Of a stretch of 64,000 nucleotides of DNA, positions 49,186 to 60,402 are shown piece after piece. The notes beneath the pieces were generated by a model, which was given only the letters and a program-made list of their open reading frames with translations, searched no databases and was not told where the DNA came from. Position 1 is the first letter of the stretch. Each line of letters begins with the position of its first letter. The stretch is from the NCBI GenBank assembly GCA_039654915.1, contig CM077599.1:21141501-21205500 (forward strand). Direction: 5' to 3'. Position numbers and translations under genes: made by a program. This stretch comes from Aquilaria yunnanensis (taxonomy: Eukaryota; Streptophyta; Magnoliopsida; Malvales; Thymelaeaceae).

Positions 49186-50335
49186 TTGGCCTAGTTCACA
49201 GCCAAGTGATCCAAGGATGCACATTGATATTTGCCCTAGAGAAGAAATTAATTGGTTTCTTTTACTTGTTATTTTCTCTATTATTTGCTCCATAGTTTTT
49301 AACAGAATTGTTATTTATGAGCTTAAATCGTGGGTTAACTATGGATACGGATTATCCGTTGGTAGTGGACGCAAGTGAAATTTTTAACTTTTTTCACTTG
49401 CTAGCGGATACCCACAAAGTGGCAGGTACAAAAAAATAGTAGGGCATAAATGACGGGTAGGAGGTATCCACGCCCGATCTACCCTGTTGTCATCCCTAAG
49501 CACATGTGCTATGGATGGCATAAGCAATTTAATGGAGGAGCAATGAATGGGTTCTTCGCACATGCACCCTCCCCCGCCCTTCCTCCGCTCTTTCAACAAC
49601 CCATCATCCAACTTTGGCCTCTTCCACTTCCTCACTCTCATAGTCCTCTCCTACCTTTCTTTAACCTTCTTCTTCTTCCACTTCTACCATAGCAGCCCCT
49701 CCCCCTATTCTTTCTTCCTTCCCATCTCTGCCCTTCATAACCTCTTTAGCATGGTGCTTAATCTGCTGCCACCTTCAAGCGCTCTGAGTTCATCTCCTGT
49801 GCCCCTTTTTTGAGCTCCAGTCCAATCGAGTGAAAGGTTTTCTTAGGTCTTATCAAGCAGGCATTCTAATCTAGTCTAATGGAGAAAACCAACTGAAATA
49901 GAAGAATTTCCAAATAGTAGCAGATGATTTCTTTGTCAGCTCAATGGAATCGAAACCCAAGAGTAAGTGATATCAGTGAATCATGCCCCATGAATCAATC
50001 TTTGATCAACAACAAAAGGGAACTTTGCGCTGGTGGATAAGATTGTTGGATATGTGGAATTATACACCGGATAGGTGGAATTAGGCTTGATTACCATCCT
50101 TGGCAATGGCTGAACTTGTAACCCCGACGACCGATGTACTTCTGTGGCTTCCATTTCCAACAAGTTGAGGAAAACAAGTTATAGATGGTGGCTTGAGTGT
50201 TGGAGATAAAAAATTATGGTAAAAAAAAAAACAAACATAATTTGTGTTACTATTACATAATTTTTCCTATTTGCCAATGGATAAATGTTATATTGCTGAG
50301 TTACGGACTAAAGTAACCAATTTGTTAAAATTTAA

Positions 50336-51277
50336 TATGGGTGAAAAAGGGTTAGGCTTTGTTTGGATTGCTTGAGCTCTAGCTCGAGTTAAGGTTTTTT
50401 GAGTTGGGCTTTTCCGAGCTTGAGGTTATTTAGGGCCGAGCTTGAACCTGATGATACTCAGCCTCTTAAGCTTGCGGGCTTAACAGGGGCTTTTTTTTTG
50501 TGTCTCTTTCGGCCCTTTTCTCATTAGGTCCCTTAGTCATCCCTTTGTCCTACTCCCACTCCTACGCCTAATGGCAGCCTCAACTAAATTCAACTCCAAG
50601 AAACAACCAGTCGGTGGCCGGCCACAACCGATTGACGACAATCGCCACCAACCAGGGACTAGCTTTGGTTGCTCACTCGACGATGCCTGAAGCCTCGTCA
50701 CTCGACACCTTAAGTCCAGCAGCAACACAATCAAGACACCCTAAGTTCGCAATTTGAACAACGACGACGAAAACCTAGGTTAGCCTTGCTCATCTTTCAT
50801 CTGTTATTGGTAATTGATTACTATTGCTTCATTTGATTTGGGAATTTCAGATTCGAACGACAACGATAATTTGAATGCATGTATGTGTGATGGGCCCTTC
50901 CTCGATTCAATCGAAGATGATGGAGATGAGCATGAGATTGGGTGATGGTAAACTGACCTAGATGAGAGGTTAGGGTTCGAAAACAGATGAAGATGATGAC
51001 TCATTTATGATGTTTACAAACTTATGGTAGATCTACTAAGGATTAAAAGGTTTGGGATTATTCTATCATTTTTTCTTCTCTGATTATCTAATTAAAAAAT
51101 TGCACATTTAGTCCCAATATTTCATATAAATTATAATTATGGTACTAAAGAATTATATATGTTATTTCAGTAAGACGAGCTTTCGGGCCTAGCTCAAGCT
51201 CGGTTAGTGCCGAACAGCAAAAGGGCCAAGCTTGAGCCCATTAGGCTTGGGTTTGGCCCAGCCCATTTTCACCCCTA
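50336..51277. mobile_element. hAT MITE interrupting the right terminal repeat of the Mutator-like element
   Basis: Ends TATGGGTGAAAAAGGGTTAGGC and, inverted, TAGGGGTGAAAATGGGCTGGGC are clearly related. Flanks AAATTTAA (50328-50335) and AAGTTTAG (51278-51285) match at 6 of 8. Removing it restores continuity of the Mutator-like terminal repeat. The interior has GAGCTTG-type subterminal repeats; the short frames inside are not recognised. Confidence 0.7.
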
Positions 51278-51630
51278 AAGTTTAGGGTTCGAATTGATCC
51301 ACATTATACTTCAAGGGTCAAACTGTCCGAGTCACTATAGTTTACAGGAGAAATAGGCATTTAGGCGTATCAGAAATGCATTTGGCGCGGGTGGATTACT
51401 GCTGAATGAAAGTTCCCCTTTTCCCCCAACTCCAATTCTTCTGGTTCCTTCTTCTCCCCTCTTCCTTTTGCTTCTTCAATCTCTTCTCCAGTGCTAGTTT
51501 GAAAAATTGAGAGACCAACCCTGCATTTCGGCCAGATTTGTACTTTGAGAACGAACAAGTTCAGGTGGTGAGGTCGTTGGTCGTCGTAATTCATAAATCA
51601 AAGGTAAGAGGAGGTTGCTATTCCCGAACA

Positions 51631-54472
51631 ATGGAAATAGCGGCAGCAGGAAACAGTCGTTCCGACTTCGATTCGCTTCTCTCCGATTTCTGTCACATCT
51701 GCGAGGTAACTCTCCCTGTCTTCAATTTCTATTTTGCTTGTTGAATCAGTCGATTGTTTAGTTAAGTCGCGATTCTGACAACTCACATGTTTGGGTTTTG
51801 CGCTAAAAAAACGAGGTGAAAATATTTCCTAGCACTATGACGATGGTTCCAATTCCTTGTAATGAAATGTTTAGCATAAGGTTGCTTCAATTAGTACACA
51901 GCTAGATTACGAGTTTCTCGGTAGGAAATTTGTTTCTCGGAGGTTGATAATTGGATTGCTTGTATCAGGATTTCAAGAATGCCATGTCCCAGATTCACTT
52001 ACTCAAATCCGGTTGTGATGCTGAAACGAAGAGAAGAGAAGCCCTTGAAATCACCTGTGATAGTCTCAAACAAGGTTTTATTAGATGTTAAAAAATTTCC
52101 ATTGCTCTTTCATCGCTTTGCAAATGTTGGGCTGAGCTTGCAATATAATGTATCTGTTTCTTTGGGGAGGGTTTTATTTTTTCTTGTTATTATCCAATTG
52201 ATGTTTATTCTGTTAATAAAAAAAAAAGTTGTTATGGCATTCAACACAGAGGGAGACCTTTGGGCTTAGGTTGAAAAGAAAAAACAAAATGCAAGACTCC
52301 ATGATTTTTTATCTGTTAGTGCCAGTGTTTCAAATCTTTGTTTCAATGCAGAAACTAATTGGATTTGGTGATGAAAAAGTTCTTCCATAAACAAAATAGA
52401 GAGAGACAGAGAGAGAGACTCTCAAGATTAGTGATGCAAGTTATATTTAGATATGTACATCAGGATTTCATCTGAACTGGATGTTTCCCTCCCACTCATG
52501 GCAGATAATGAGCATTTGAGAAAACTGCAATTTGGCTGTTTAAACTAACTGGCTGATCAGGTCTGCACCCACATGAACTTTTCTCTCTCTCTTTCTCTCT
52601 CTTGTTTTGTTTCTTTGTTTAGCAGACTAACAGTTGAACTAATTCTGCTTATAAACTAAACTTGGCTCTTTCTTTGCTGAAACCAGCTTGAGTTTCAAAC
52701 CAAATACCAAAGCGTGAAAGCAGAGCTGAACAAAATGAAGAAAAGTTCGAAATTGAACAGGTACTTTGCCTTTTCAGTTCTTGTGCTTAACTGCGTAATG
52801 CACCTTGCTCTAGTCGTAAGCCATGGTAGTTGATGGCCCTGCTGGTCTGTTTGGAACATGGTATAAAACTTTTTATGATAAACAACCTGTAATTTTCTGG
52901 TCGAAGCTGGTTATCTCAAATTGTGTGCTTACTGTGAGGACTGAAGTTGAATTTCTAAGCAGGAACAAAAGAAGGCTATAGAATTGCAAAAGCAAGCTCA
53001 TGCTGCAAAGGTGACAGAACTAGAGGCAAAGATCAAGTGAGTTTATCTCAAACTGCTACTATGTATTTTGAATCTGTCTTGTAGATAAAATTGATACTTT
53101 CAGGGACCTGCTGCTTGAGAAAGAAGCAGTTGAATCGAACCTAACTTTTGTCCATCAAGATTTAGAAGTATAAAAGATTTATGTGGAAGAAGTTGCCATC
53201 TCTGAGAAGGAATATGAGAGGGCTATGGAAGTTACTAAGCAAAGTTATGAAACAAAGGTTGGAGAGCTGGAGGCCATGGTGAGGCAAGTTATCCTCTGAG
53301 AAGGTGCTCTAATGTTCCTATTAAGTTCTACTACTTGAGAACGAAGCTTACTTTAAACAGAGGCCTTCTACTTGAAAACGCAGCAAGTGAATCAACTATC
53401 AGTCACTTAAGTGAGAATGTAGCTGCGCATAGAACTCATGTGGAAGCTCTTGAAAGGAGGTTGGACCAGCTACAGCGCCATGGGGAACTAAAATGTGGGA
53501 TCTTGTGTATGTTTCATTTGATTCTTCCTCCAGGCTTAATTGTGTTGAACACATAATTATCTCCTATATGTTGCAGACCAAATGGAGATTCAGGATTTGA
53601 AAGATATGTTGCTGGTTGAACAAAGGGAAAAGTAAGAGTTGAGCAAGAAACTCCTGGATCTGGAAAAGGAATGTATGTGCATCAGTCAACCTTTCCTTCA
53701 TTCTTTTTTCTAGCTGTGCTGTGCTGTACTGTTTTGGACTACAAATTAGATTACATTGAAACCCTTAGCAAACTGTAAACAACTGAACAAATGAGTGAGC
53801 CATATGAAAAATATAAAATACTAACAACACAGTTAGGCTTCTTTTTGTGTTCGCGTGTGAGAGGGCAGTTTATGATGTTAGGCTTTGGCTGATATTATCA
53901 GAATTGGACAAATGCAACCTCACATTAAGAGTTCAACAAACTCTTACGATCTTAAACACTAATAAATTAATTTTAATAAACCAGGTTGGACGAAACTCCC
54001 AATACCCGCATGTGGCTCTTGGGAAAAAAATAGTCCATCTTTAAAGTTACAAAAATTATTTCTACTTTAGAATTCATTTGTGATCTGATTGCCATAAAGC
54101 TTGGGAGATCATTCTTGAACTTTCTTTGGAGGAAGATACGAAACATATTCATTCAATGGTACCTAATCTAATCAATGCAGGAGTATGTGGCAGCATGTAA
54201 ATCTTATTGGTGTAAAAATTTTTAGTACTTAAATGCAAACCATTAGAACACTTAAGAGAGTTATTTATGTATTTTGGAGCCTGCTTTGAGCTTTTGATGC
54301 AAATTGACTCATCTGCATATGTGGTATAGTGTTGATCAGCAGAACAAAACTCGTTCAACAGCAAGATTCAGCTGCAGCTCAGCAAGTTGAAACTCTTAAG
54401 CTGAAGATTATGAAACTAAGAAAGGAGAATGAGATCCTTAAATGGAAGCTCCCTTGCTTGGATGAGGGCTAG
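51631..54472 (+). pseudogene. At-4/1: At-4/1-like coiled-coil protein gene, nine exons, disabled
   Basis: Exons by splice sites and homology: 51631-51705, 51969-52074, 52505-52560, 52687-52760, 52963-53036, 53104-53283, 53361-53494, 53577-53672, 54330-54472. The start is DFDSLLSDFCHICE, the middle ELKYQMEIQDLKDMLLVEQ, and the end QVETLKLKIMKLRKENEILK with a proper stop. This follows the Arabidopsis protein At-4/1, an almost wholly helical coiled-coil protein associated with plasmodesmata and RNA movement, known as a partner of a tospovirus movement protein. Four lesions disable it: a TAA in exon 3 (52546-52548), a one-base loss in exon 4 (the exon is 74 nt and phase breaks), a TAA in exon 6 (53171-53173) and a TAA in exon 8 (53633-53635). 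Exon order and splice phases are otherwise preserved, so loss is recent or exon calls differ in the real transcript. It resembles an intact locus, not a retrocopy, because introns remain. Confidence 0.82.
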
Positions 54473-55421
54473 ACGCCCTAGGCTTTCCAGACTTGCACCA
54501 CATTACTGGTTCAATCCGTTGTGGAGCAGATAGAAAATGCCGATGTACATCAAATTTGAGTCATGTTTGGGGATTTAGGATAGGATGAGATGAGATTGAC
54601 TCTATCCACGTGGTGTAGATACACTACTTAACATCCATTAGTCTCATCCATCCCTAGTTTGTAACAGAGAAGGGAAATGCGGAATCTTGCATTGAAACCA
54701 GAGATTTAGATGCTGAAATCCACGATTTCATACAAATCTCAACAAATCTTGAAATCTTGCGACAGTTATTCAAATCTCCGAAACCCCTCTTCCCATAATC
54801 CAAGATCTCATATAAATCTATATAGAATTAAAAAATTCACATTTTCTCCTCGACAATCTCTTTTCAAATCCCCATCGGTTACAGAAGAAGTGGAGACCAT
54901 ATAAGCCTGGATTGTCGTTGATTTCGCCATTTTAAGTTGTCGTTTGCTGTCGCCGCATTGTTAGTTATCATCGCGATGTTCGCTCTTGCCCTAACCGTTG
55001 CTTGGTTTGTCAAACTAGGATTGTCGTCGCACTGTTCCCCCTCGCCCTCGCCTTCGTTCGTGGAATTAAGATTGTGTTACACTGATTTCTTTGCATAATT
55101 CAATTTGTAGCATGAATTTGCATGTGGTTTGTTTTTTGATTTAGATTCAATATTTAATTTTGTATCATGATTTAATTAAATGTAGTGTGAATTGAGTGTC
55201 TATTGTGTGAGTAAAGATTGAAATTATGTAGTTTGCTACTCAAGATTGAGCTCCTTATATATGTAAATTGAATTAATATACAATATGAAGATTAGAAGTA
55301 TGAAATCTATTGTACAAAATTGAGATGTATATACATGAAATTAAAGTTCTCTGATATAATTGTGAATATTGACTGTATAAGATGCTGATGTACGAAAAAT
55401 TGAATTTCTATTGTATAAAAG

Positions 55422-55422
<1 letters not shown>

Positions 55423-55456
<34 letters not shown>

Positions 55457-55477
55457 GTGTGTGTTTGTGTGTGTGTG
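55423..55477. repeat. Compound AT / GT microsatellite
   Basis: About 13 AT units are followed by two short GT runs separated by TTT. Confidence 0.95.
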
Positions 55478-55863
55478 AAATGGCTCATATTGTAAAAAAA
55501 TGAAAGGCTAATGTCAAAAAGTGGACTCGACTTTGAGCTATGAAATTGAGTTTTTACTGTATAGATCTGAAGTGATATACATAATTAAGTTCCTCTTATG
55601 TATAATTTAACCTTTCTCAGAATGTCCAATGAAAGACTCTCTAAATATGATTATTTGTTATGAATAAAAACAAAAAATATCATTTTTTATATTTACTAGT
55701 ATGAAGTTCCTATTATACTAATTGAGATGTTGATGTAGGAAATTAAGTCCTTTTTATACAAAATTGTATGACGATGCATGAAATAGTGTTCCTTGCACAA
55801 AAATGAACATTTTAGAGTGCTCAGTGAAAATTTTCCAAAATAGTTATTTGTATAAAAAAAAAT

Positions 55864-56005
55864 AGATAATAATTTTTTTATTTACCGCTATTGATTGAAA
55901 ATATTTTTTTTAATAATTACCATAACTAGATAATAATTTTTTTATTCACCGCTATTGATTGAAAATCTCCTTTTTAATAATTTTTTATTATAATTACCAT
56001 AACTA
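55864..56005. repeat. 64-bp tandem duplication
   Basis: Copies start at 55864 and 55928, both reading AGATAATAATTTTTTTATT-ACCGCTATTGATTGAAAAT and ending ATTACCATAACTAG. The second copy carries a small insertion. Confidence 0.88.
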
Positions 56006-56599
56006 GAAAAAAGAAGTTACAAATAACAAACACAGAATGTGCATCATTATCTCTCTCTCTCCACTATGTTGATTTCGGTTACGAAATTAATCCAAATTTA
56101 ACAGAACAAAATGTCTTGGAAATGGGGCTTATGCGCACCCAATGCATATCAGACTCGGCGTCGGCGGGACGGGATTGGATTACGCAATTCATTCAGAAGA
56201 TACAAGCCAAGTATTATATAGAGTCCTTAGCTCTGGTACCGGTAGGCTTGCCTTCTTTTTTATTCGATGCCCATATCGAATTGGTTGTATTTATGCATGC
56301 AACAGTTTGTAGTTAGCTTATATTTTATCAGCTATTATTAGGACCAGGCTAAATGTGCAAAAAGTTGTACAAAATTTGCTCTAAACAATTAGGGAACATA
56401 AAAATCTAAAGTAACTATATTATGAGTCTGACCAAAATGGATACATCCCAACATCATATTATTTAGGAACCTTCCATTCCTTCCATTGTGCCCCAAGTTT
56501 CTATAAATTATGACAATGTCATCGCACTACAATTTTCTGTTATATGGCATGCACAAATTTCCTATAAATTACAATGTCGCCATGCCACAAATAATTGTG

Positions 56600-57300
56600 A
56601 CATTGACACTGTTTCTTATCAGATAATGTCTGTTTTCTTACTGAATATAATTGTTCTATTGTCTTATCTTACTGTTCTCTAATAAATCTATTTGTTTATT
56701 TTGATAATTAATAACTACTTGCTATATCTATAGTAGTTGTTCCTTATTAGATTCTTGTTGAATATAGTTGTTCATTTGTCTAATCTTGTTGTTCTCTAAC
56801 AAATATATCTATTTCTTTTGATATTTAATAACTATTTGCTATAGAACAAATATATTCTATCATGGAACAACAAAATTAGACCATGAAACAAGTATAATTC
56901 AACAAAAGAAAAGGAAAAATCTGATATGGAACAACTACATACATAGCAAATAATTATTAAATAAATAAAAGGACAAATATATTTTGTCATGGAATAACAA
57001 GATTAGATCATAGAACAACTATATTCAGCAAAAGAACAGGAAGAATCTAATATAGAACAATTACTACATGCATAACAAGTAGTTATTAAAAAATGAAATG
57101 AACAAATATATTTTGTCATGAAATAGCAAGAGTAAACAATGGAACAACAACAAGAGAACATGAACATTTGACAAGGGAACACAAACAGACATTAAACAGC
57201 AGAAAGAATAATAATGTGTCAATGAAACAACTAAATTCATCCAGAAAACAAAAATAATCTCTAAAGGGACAATTACTACAAGCATAACAAGTAGTGTGGT
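56600..57300. repeat. Head-to-head minisatellite, unit about 118-129 bp
   Basis: The right half holds direct copies of a unit starting ACAAATATATT at about 56845, 56973 and 57102. The left half holds about two copies of the same unit in reverse orientation (TGTTCTCTAA at about 56672 and 56790). The switch point is near 56843 (TTGCTATAGAACAA). The unit contains GGAACAAC-A-GATTAGA and GAATCTAATA-GGAACAACTAC motifs. The 73-codon minus-strand frame here is repeat-derived. Confidence 0.8.
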
Positions 57301-57813
57301 TGCAGTTTTGTAAATAATTAGATGTCGGGATGTAGCATCTACGCTAGGTGTAGGGTATCCTCGGCCTAGTATCTAAATGAGTAACATGTAAAATTATGCA
57401 TCTAATCATTACTTGTTATATTATTAGTGAGAAAAATTTGTAAAAATTGTGCAAGAAAAAAAAAAAGAAAAGTGAAGCAAACATCAAGATGTACCGTCAT
57501 CTTCTAATTACACCATAAAATTGAAGAAAATAAACGAACAAAATCTGCAAGAAGAAAAGGCAAGCTTGTGGACTAGAACAACACCAAAGATCAAGCTTGT
57601 GCGTAGCCCCTAATCTCACCAGGTTAGGACCTGGAAATTTGGTTTTTAGGTTGGTTTGATTTTTGAGCCAAGGAACTGAGCAAACAATCTTGTTTAGTGG
57701 TTATGAGTAAAGCAAAATATGCAGGAGTGAGGAAGTAGGATAAATAACAAATACAAGATGAGTGACATGAGGACGAAATATAAGTGCTTGATCTGGAGGC
57801 AGTTTGGCCAAGC
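57301..57813. other. Intergenic, no recognisable gene
   Basis: Short inverted similarity around TTAGATGTCGGG and AAATTATGCATCTAATCAT near 57316-57400, otherwise featureless. Confidence 0.4.
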
Positions 57814-57821
57814 TCAGAAAC

Positions 57822-59850
57822 TAGGGTGTTATCAAACCGAGCCGAGCCTGAACCTCTCGGGCTCGAGCTTGGCTCATTTTACTCTAAGAAGTGCTCAGGC
57901 TTGACAAGCTCGGAGAAGTGATGATCGAGTTCGGCTCAGGATGATGCTCGAGCTCGATTCGAATGTTTGAAATGTTCAAAAAACCTGTTAAGAGCTCGAT
58001 GTGCGAGCTCGATTAGGTATGTTTGAGCTTAAGCTCGTTTTGGAAAGAAAAAAAAACAACAATAAAACCCATAACAATTATATAATCGGGTTTAATATCA
58101 AGGAGGAAATTTCAACAACCAAACTCATGCCAATCTCAACAATAATCAAATCAAAATCAGCTTTGATTCAACAACCAAGTCTCAGCAATAATCTTAGCAA
58201 CCAAGTCATGAGATTCTCGATAACAACCAAGACTCTGTAGGGTAGCTAGAATGAAGGAAAATGCCAAATTGAACACATACCAGAAGTCCCATGATTTTAG
58301 TCCAAATTGGTGATGGAGGGAGCTTTGTTCGCCATGTGTGGGTGGTGCGTTGGCAGCATATGAGGGGTTCAATGCCGCGACAGTTGGGGTTGGGGAAATC
58401 GGTGCAGAATTTAGCATGTGCGTGATAGAAGAGATTGGAGACTGCACAGATTAGCGCGACATTATCAAAGGGGCAAAAGGGGCAATTTTACCATTAAAGT
58501 ATAGGCCCCAAAATAGTTTTACCACTAAAGTTCTATTTCGGAGAAATTTGTCACTAACTTTTTTTAAATGGACATATTTGCCATCAATATTTTAGAATAG
58601 ATATTTACTATTATGACAGTTAACAGTAAGAATATTCCGTTATCACAAAGAATATTCAATTAGAGTGGGGGTGAGTTGGATAATCTGCCGCCATGTCAGC
58701 CAATATGTGGCGTATTTGCCATCAATACTTTCGAAATGGGTAGTTTTACCAGCAATGTTTTTGAAATTGGCATATTTGTCATCAAGTTTTGACATCAGTG
58801 ACGATAACAACATTTAGGATGGGCAATCAAAGTGGGAGGTTATCTAATGATAGCAAATTGTGCAAAAAACATGACAAACAACAATTGATCGGTAATCACG
58901 GCAGGCAAATAATAATTGCTCAATAATTAATACTACTAAAGTTGAGCAAATCTATGAGTTTGGGTTGCTGCAGTTAAAGTTAAGACTGGGACTAAGAGTA
59001 TGGGGGTTGTGTCAACAAGTTAAAGGGAAATCGTGATAAAAGAATTCATCAATGCACTTTTCTGACTTTCCATTTCCAAGGATTGAGGAAGATAAGTTGA
59101 AAATTGTGGCTTTGGTGTTAGAGATGAAAGATTAAAGTGAAAAACAAAAAAGAAATGCAACTTGGGTAATTATATAATAAATTTTCCTTTTTACAATTTC
59201 TACTTGTGCCTCCATGTGTTTTGTCACATTATCACTCCGTCGGCATGTCTTGACAGGTCACTAACGGCAATGGCAAATATTCTCATTTCAAAAATGTTTG
59301 TTGTAAATTTTTTTGAAATAGAACTTTAGTGGCAAAACTACTTTACACCCTATACTTTAGTGGTAAAATTGCCCCTTTTGCCCCATCGGAGGAGTTGGAC
59401 AAATTGAGCAACACACCGTCTGACTGTGGCTACGTGAGTTGCTCAACAAAGGAGACCAGTGACTAGGGCAGCACCATCAATCTAGGGCTGAGAATCGAAG
59501 ACACTGTCATTGTTGCACGCCTGTTGTGCTGAGTGCTAAGGGCGGCGAGCTCATAAAGTGTAGTTTCAGTCGTCAAATTTTACATTGTACGTTTTTACTT
59601 CATTTTATTTATTAATTATATATAATCTTTACATTTATATTATTATTATTTATATTAATATTATATGTTCGATAAGCTTTCGAGTCTATCGAACCTAACA
59701 TTAACCTGTTTAAGCTCAATTTGATAAGAGATTCAAATCATAAAATGAGCTCAAGTTTGTGCTCGAAGTTCAATAGGCTTGATTCGTTAGCAGTAATTTC
59801 GAGCTTGAGCTCGTATGGCTCAATAAAAGCTCAGCTTGCTAATACCTCCA
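57822..59850. mobile_element. hAT-type non-autonomous element, 2029 bp, with a MITE inside
   Basis: Flanks TCAGAAAC (57814-57821) and TCAGGAAC (59851-59858) match at 7 of 8. The ends are related inverted repeats (TAGGGTGTTATCAAACCGAGC and, inverted, TGGAGGTATTAGCAAGCTGAGC). Subterminal regions (57830-58020 and 59660-59840) are dense in GAGCTCGAGC-type motifs. No transposase is present. Confidence 0.72.
58470..59384. mobile_element. Mutator-like MITE, 915 bp, inside the hAT element
   Basis: Both ends read GGGGCAAAAGGGGCAATTTT inward and stay alike for ~85 bp (…ACCACTAAAGTTCTATTTC). The segment near the right end (59065-59190) resembles 50150-50270 of the larger Mutator-like element. A clean target duplication was not found (4 of 9 at best). 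Confidence 0.65.
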
Positions 59851-59858
59851 TCAGGAAC

Positions 59859-60402
59859 AATGATACGAATCAAAGCAAGGATAATATATGAACTAGCATT
59901 TTGATTTCTTAGCATTGAGAACCGCAAAAAGGCTGTTGATACATTTACAAAGATGGGAAAGGGTACAACATATGAACCTAAAGACGGGGAAATGAAACAA
60001 TGGCCCCTACAATCACCTCAAATATACAACTATTTTCACAGTGCTCACAAAATCTTTCTATGAAAAGATCACAAGCTTGGTGAAGCCGCCTAAGAATAGA
60101 GATAAATACAGGGTGAAACGAATTCCCTATGGGCAAGAGAAAAGGATGACAAGCGTGCTCAAGCAGCCTGAGAAATGAAGAATAATATGTAAAAAGCCTA
60201 CAAGAAAAAGGCCCTAGCTCATCGAACAGAGATGCAAATAAATTACATGTCAGGGAACATACCTACGCTTGTAGCACCCACATATGCACAAGGTTGTAAA
60301 TGCAACGCAAGCTTATCGCAGAGCAACTCAGGGAAGTTAGAGATTTCACATGATATCAGAGGGAGCTCACGACCCTGATGCGGTAGAATAACCATAAAAA
60401 AA
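59859..60402 (-). other. Probable 3' untranslated and downstream region of the TT9-like gene
   Basis: No recognisable coding sequence. It directly follows the stop codon of the minus-strand gene. A short minus-strand frame (60467-60243) overlaps the last exon in another phase and is not a gene. Confidence 0.4.

Larger units (their letters stand above)
45758..49499. mobile_element. hAT-type element inside the Mutator-like element
   Basis: The ends are TAGGGATGGCAATCGGGT and, inverted, TAGGGATGACAACAGGGT (14 of 18). Flanks AGCACCCA (45750-45757) and AGCACATG (49500-49507) share the first five bases. Subterminal GGATACGGGT/ACCCGTATCC-like sequence is present on both sides. The body is mostly later insertions; no transposase was seen. 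Confidence 0.55.
45608..51367. mobile_element. Mutator-like element with long terminal inverted repeats (5.76 kb, nested)
   Basis: The left end (45608 to about 45745) and the right end on the minus strand (51367-51278, continuing 50335 to about 50290 after a hAT insertion) align over ~150 bp. Shared blocks include TCTAAATGC, AACTATAGTGA and CCTTGAA-TATAA. The flanking 9-mers TATAAAAAA (45599-45607) and TATCAGAAA (51368-51376) match at 7 of 9, the size of a Mutator duplication. No transposase is visible. The part of the interior not explained by later insertions (49500-50290) contains short Pro/Ser/Leu frames that I cannot identify. The right end lies ~260 bp upstream of the At-4/1-like start codon. 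Confidence 0.65.
54473..56599. other. Intergenic with short tandem repeats, no recognisable gene
   Basis: This follows the At-4/1-like stop. It contains an AT/GT microsatellite (about 55423-55477) and a 64-bp tandem duplication (about 55864-56005). The 66-codon frame at 56116-56316 is preceded by a CT run and is unrecognised. 54880-55080 is rich in GTCG/TCGC motifs. Confidence 0.5.

Noticed and set aside
57064..57285. 73-codon hydrophobic minus-strand frame
   Set aside because: Derived from the head-to-head minisatellite.
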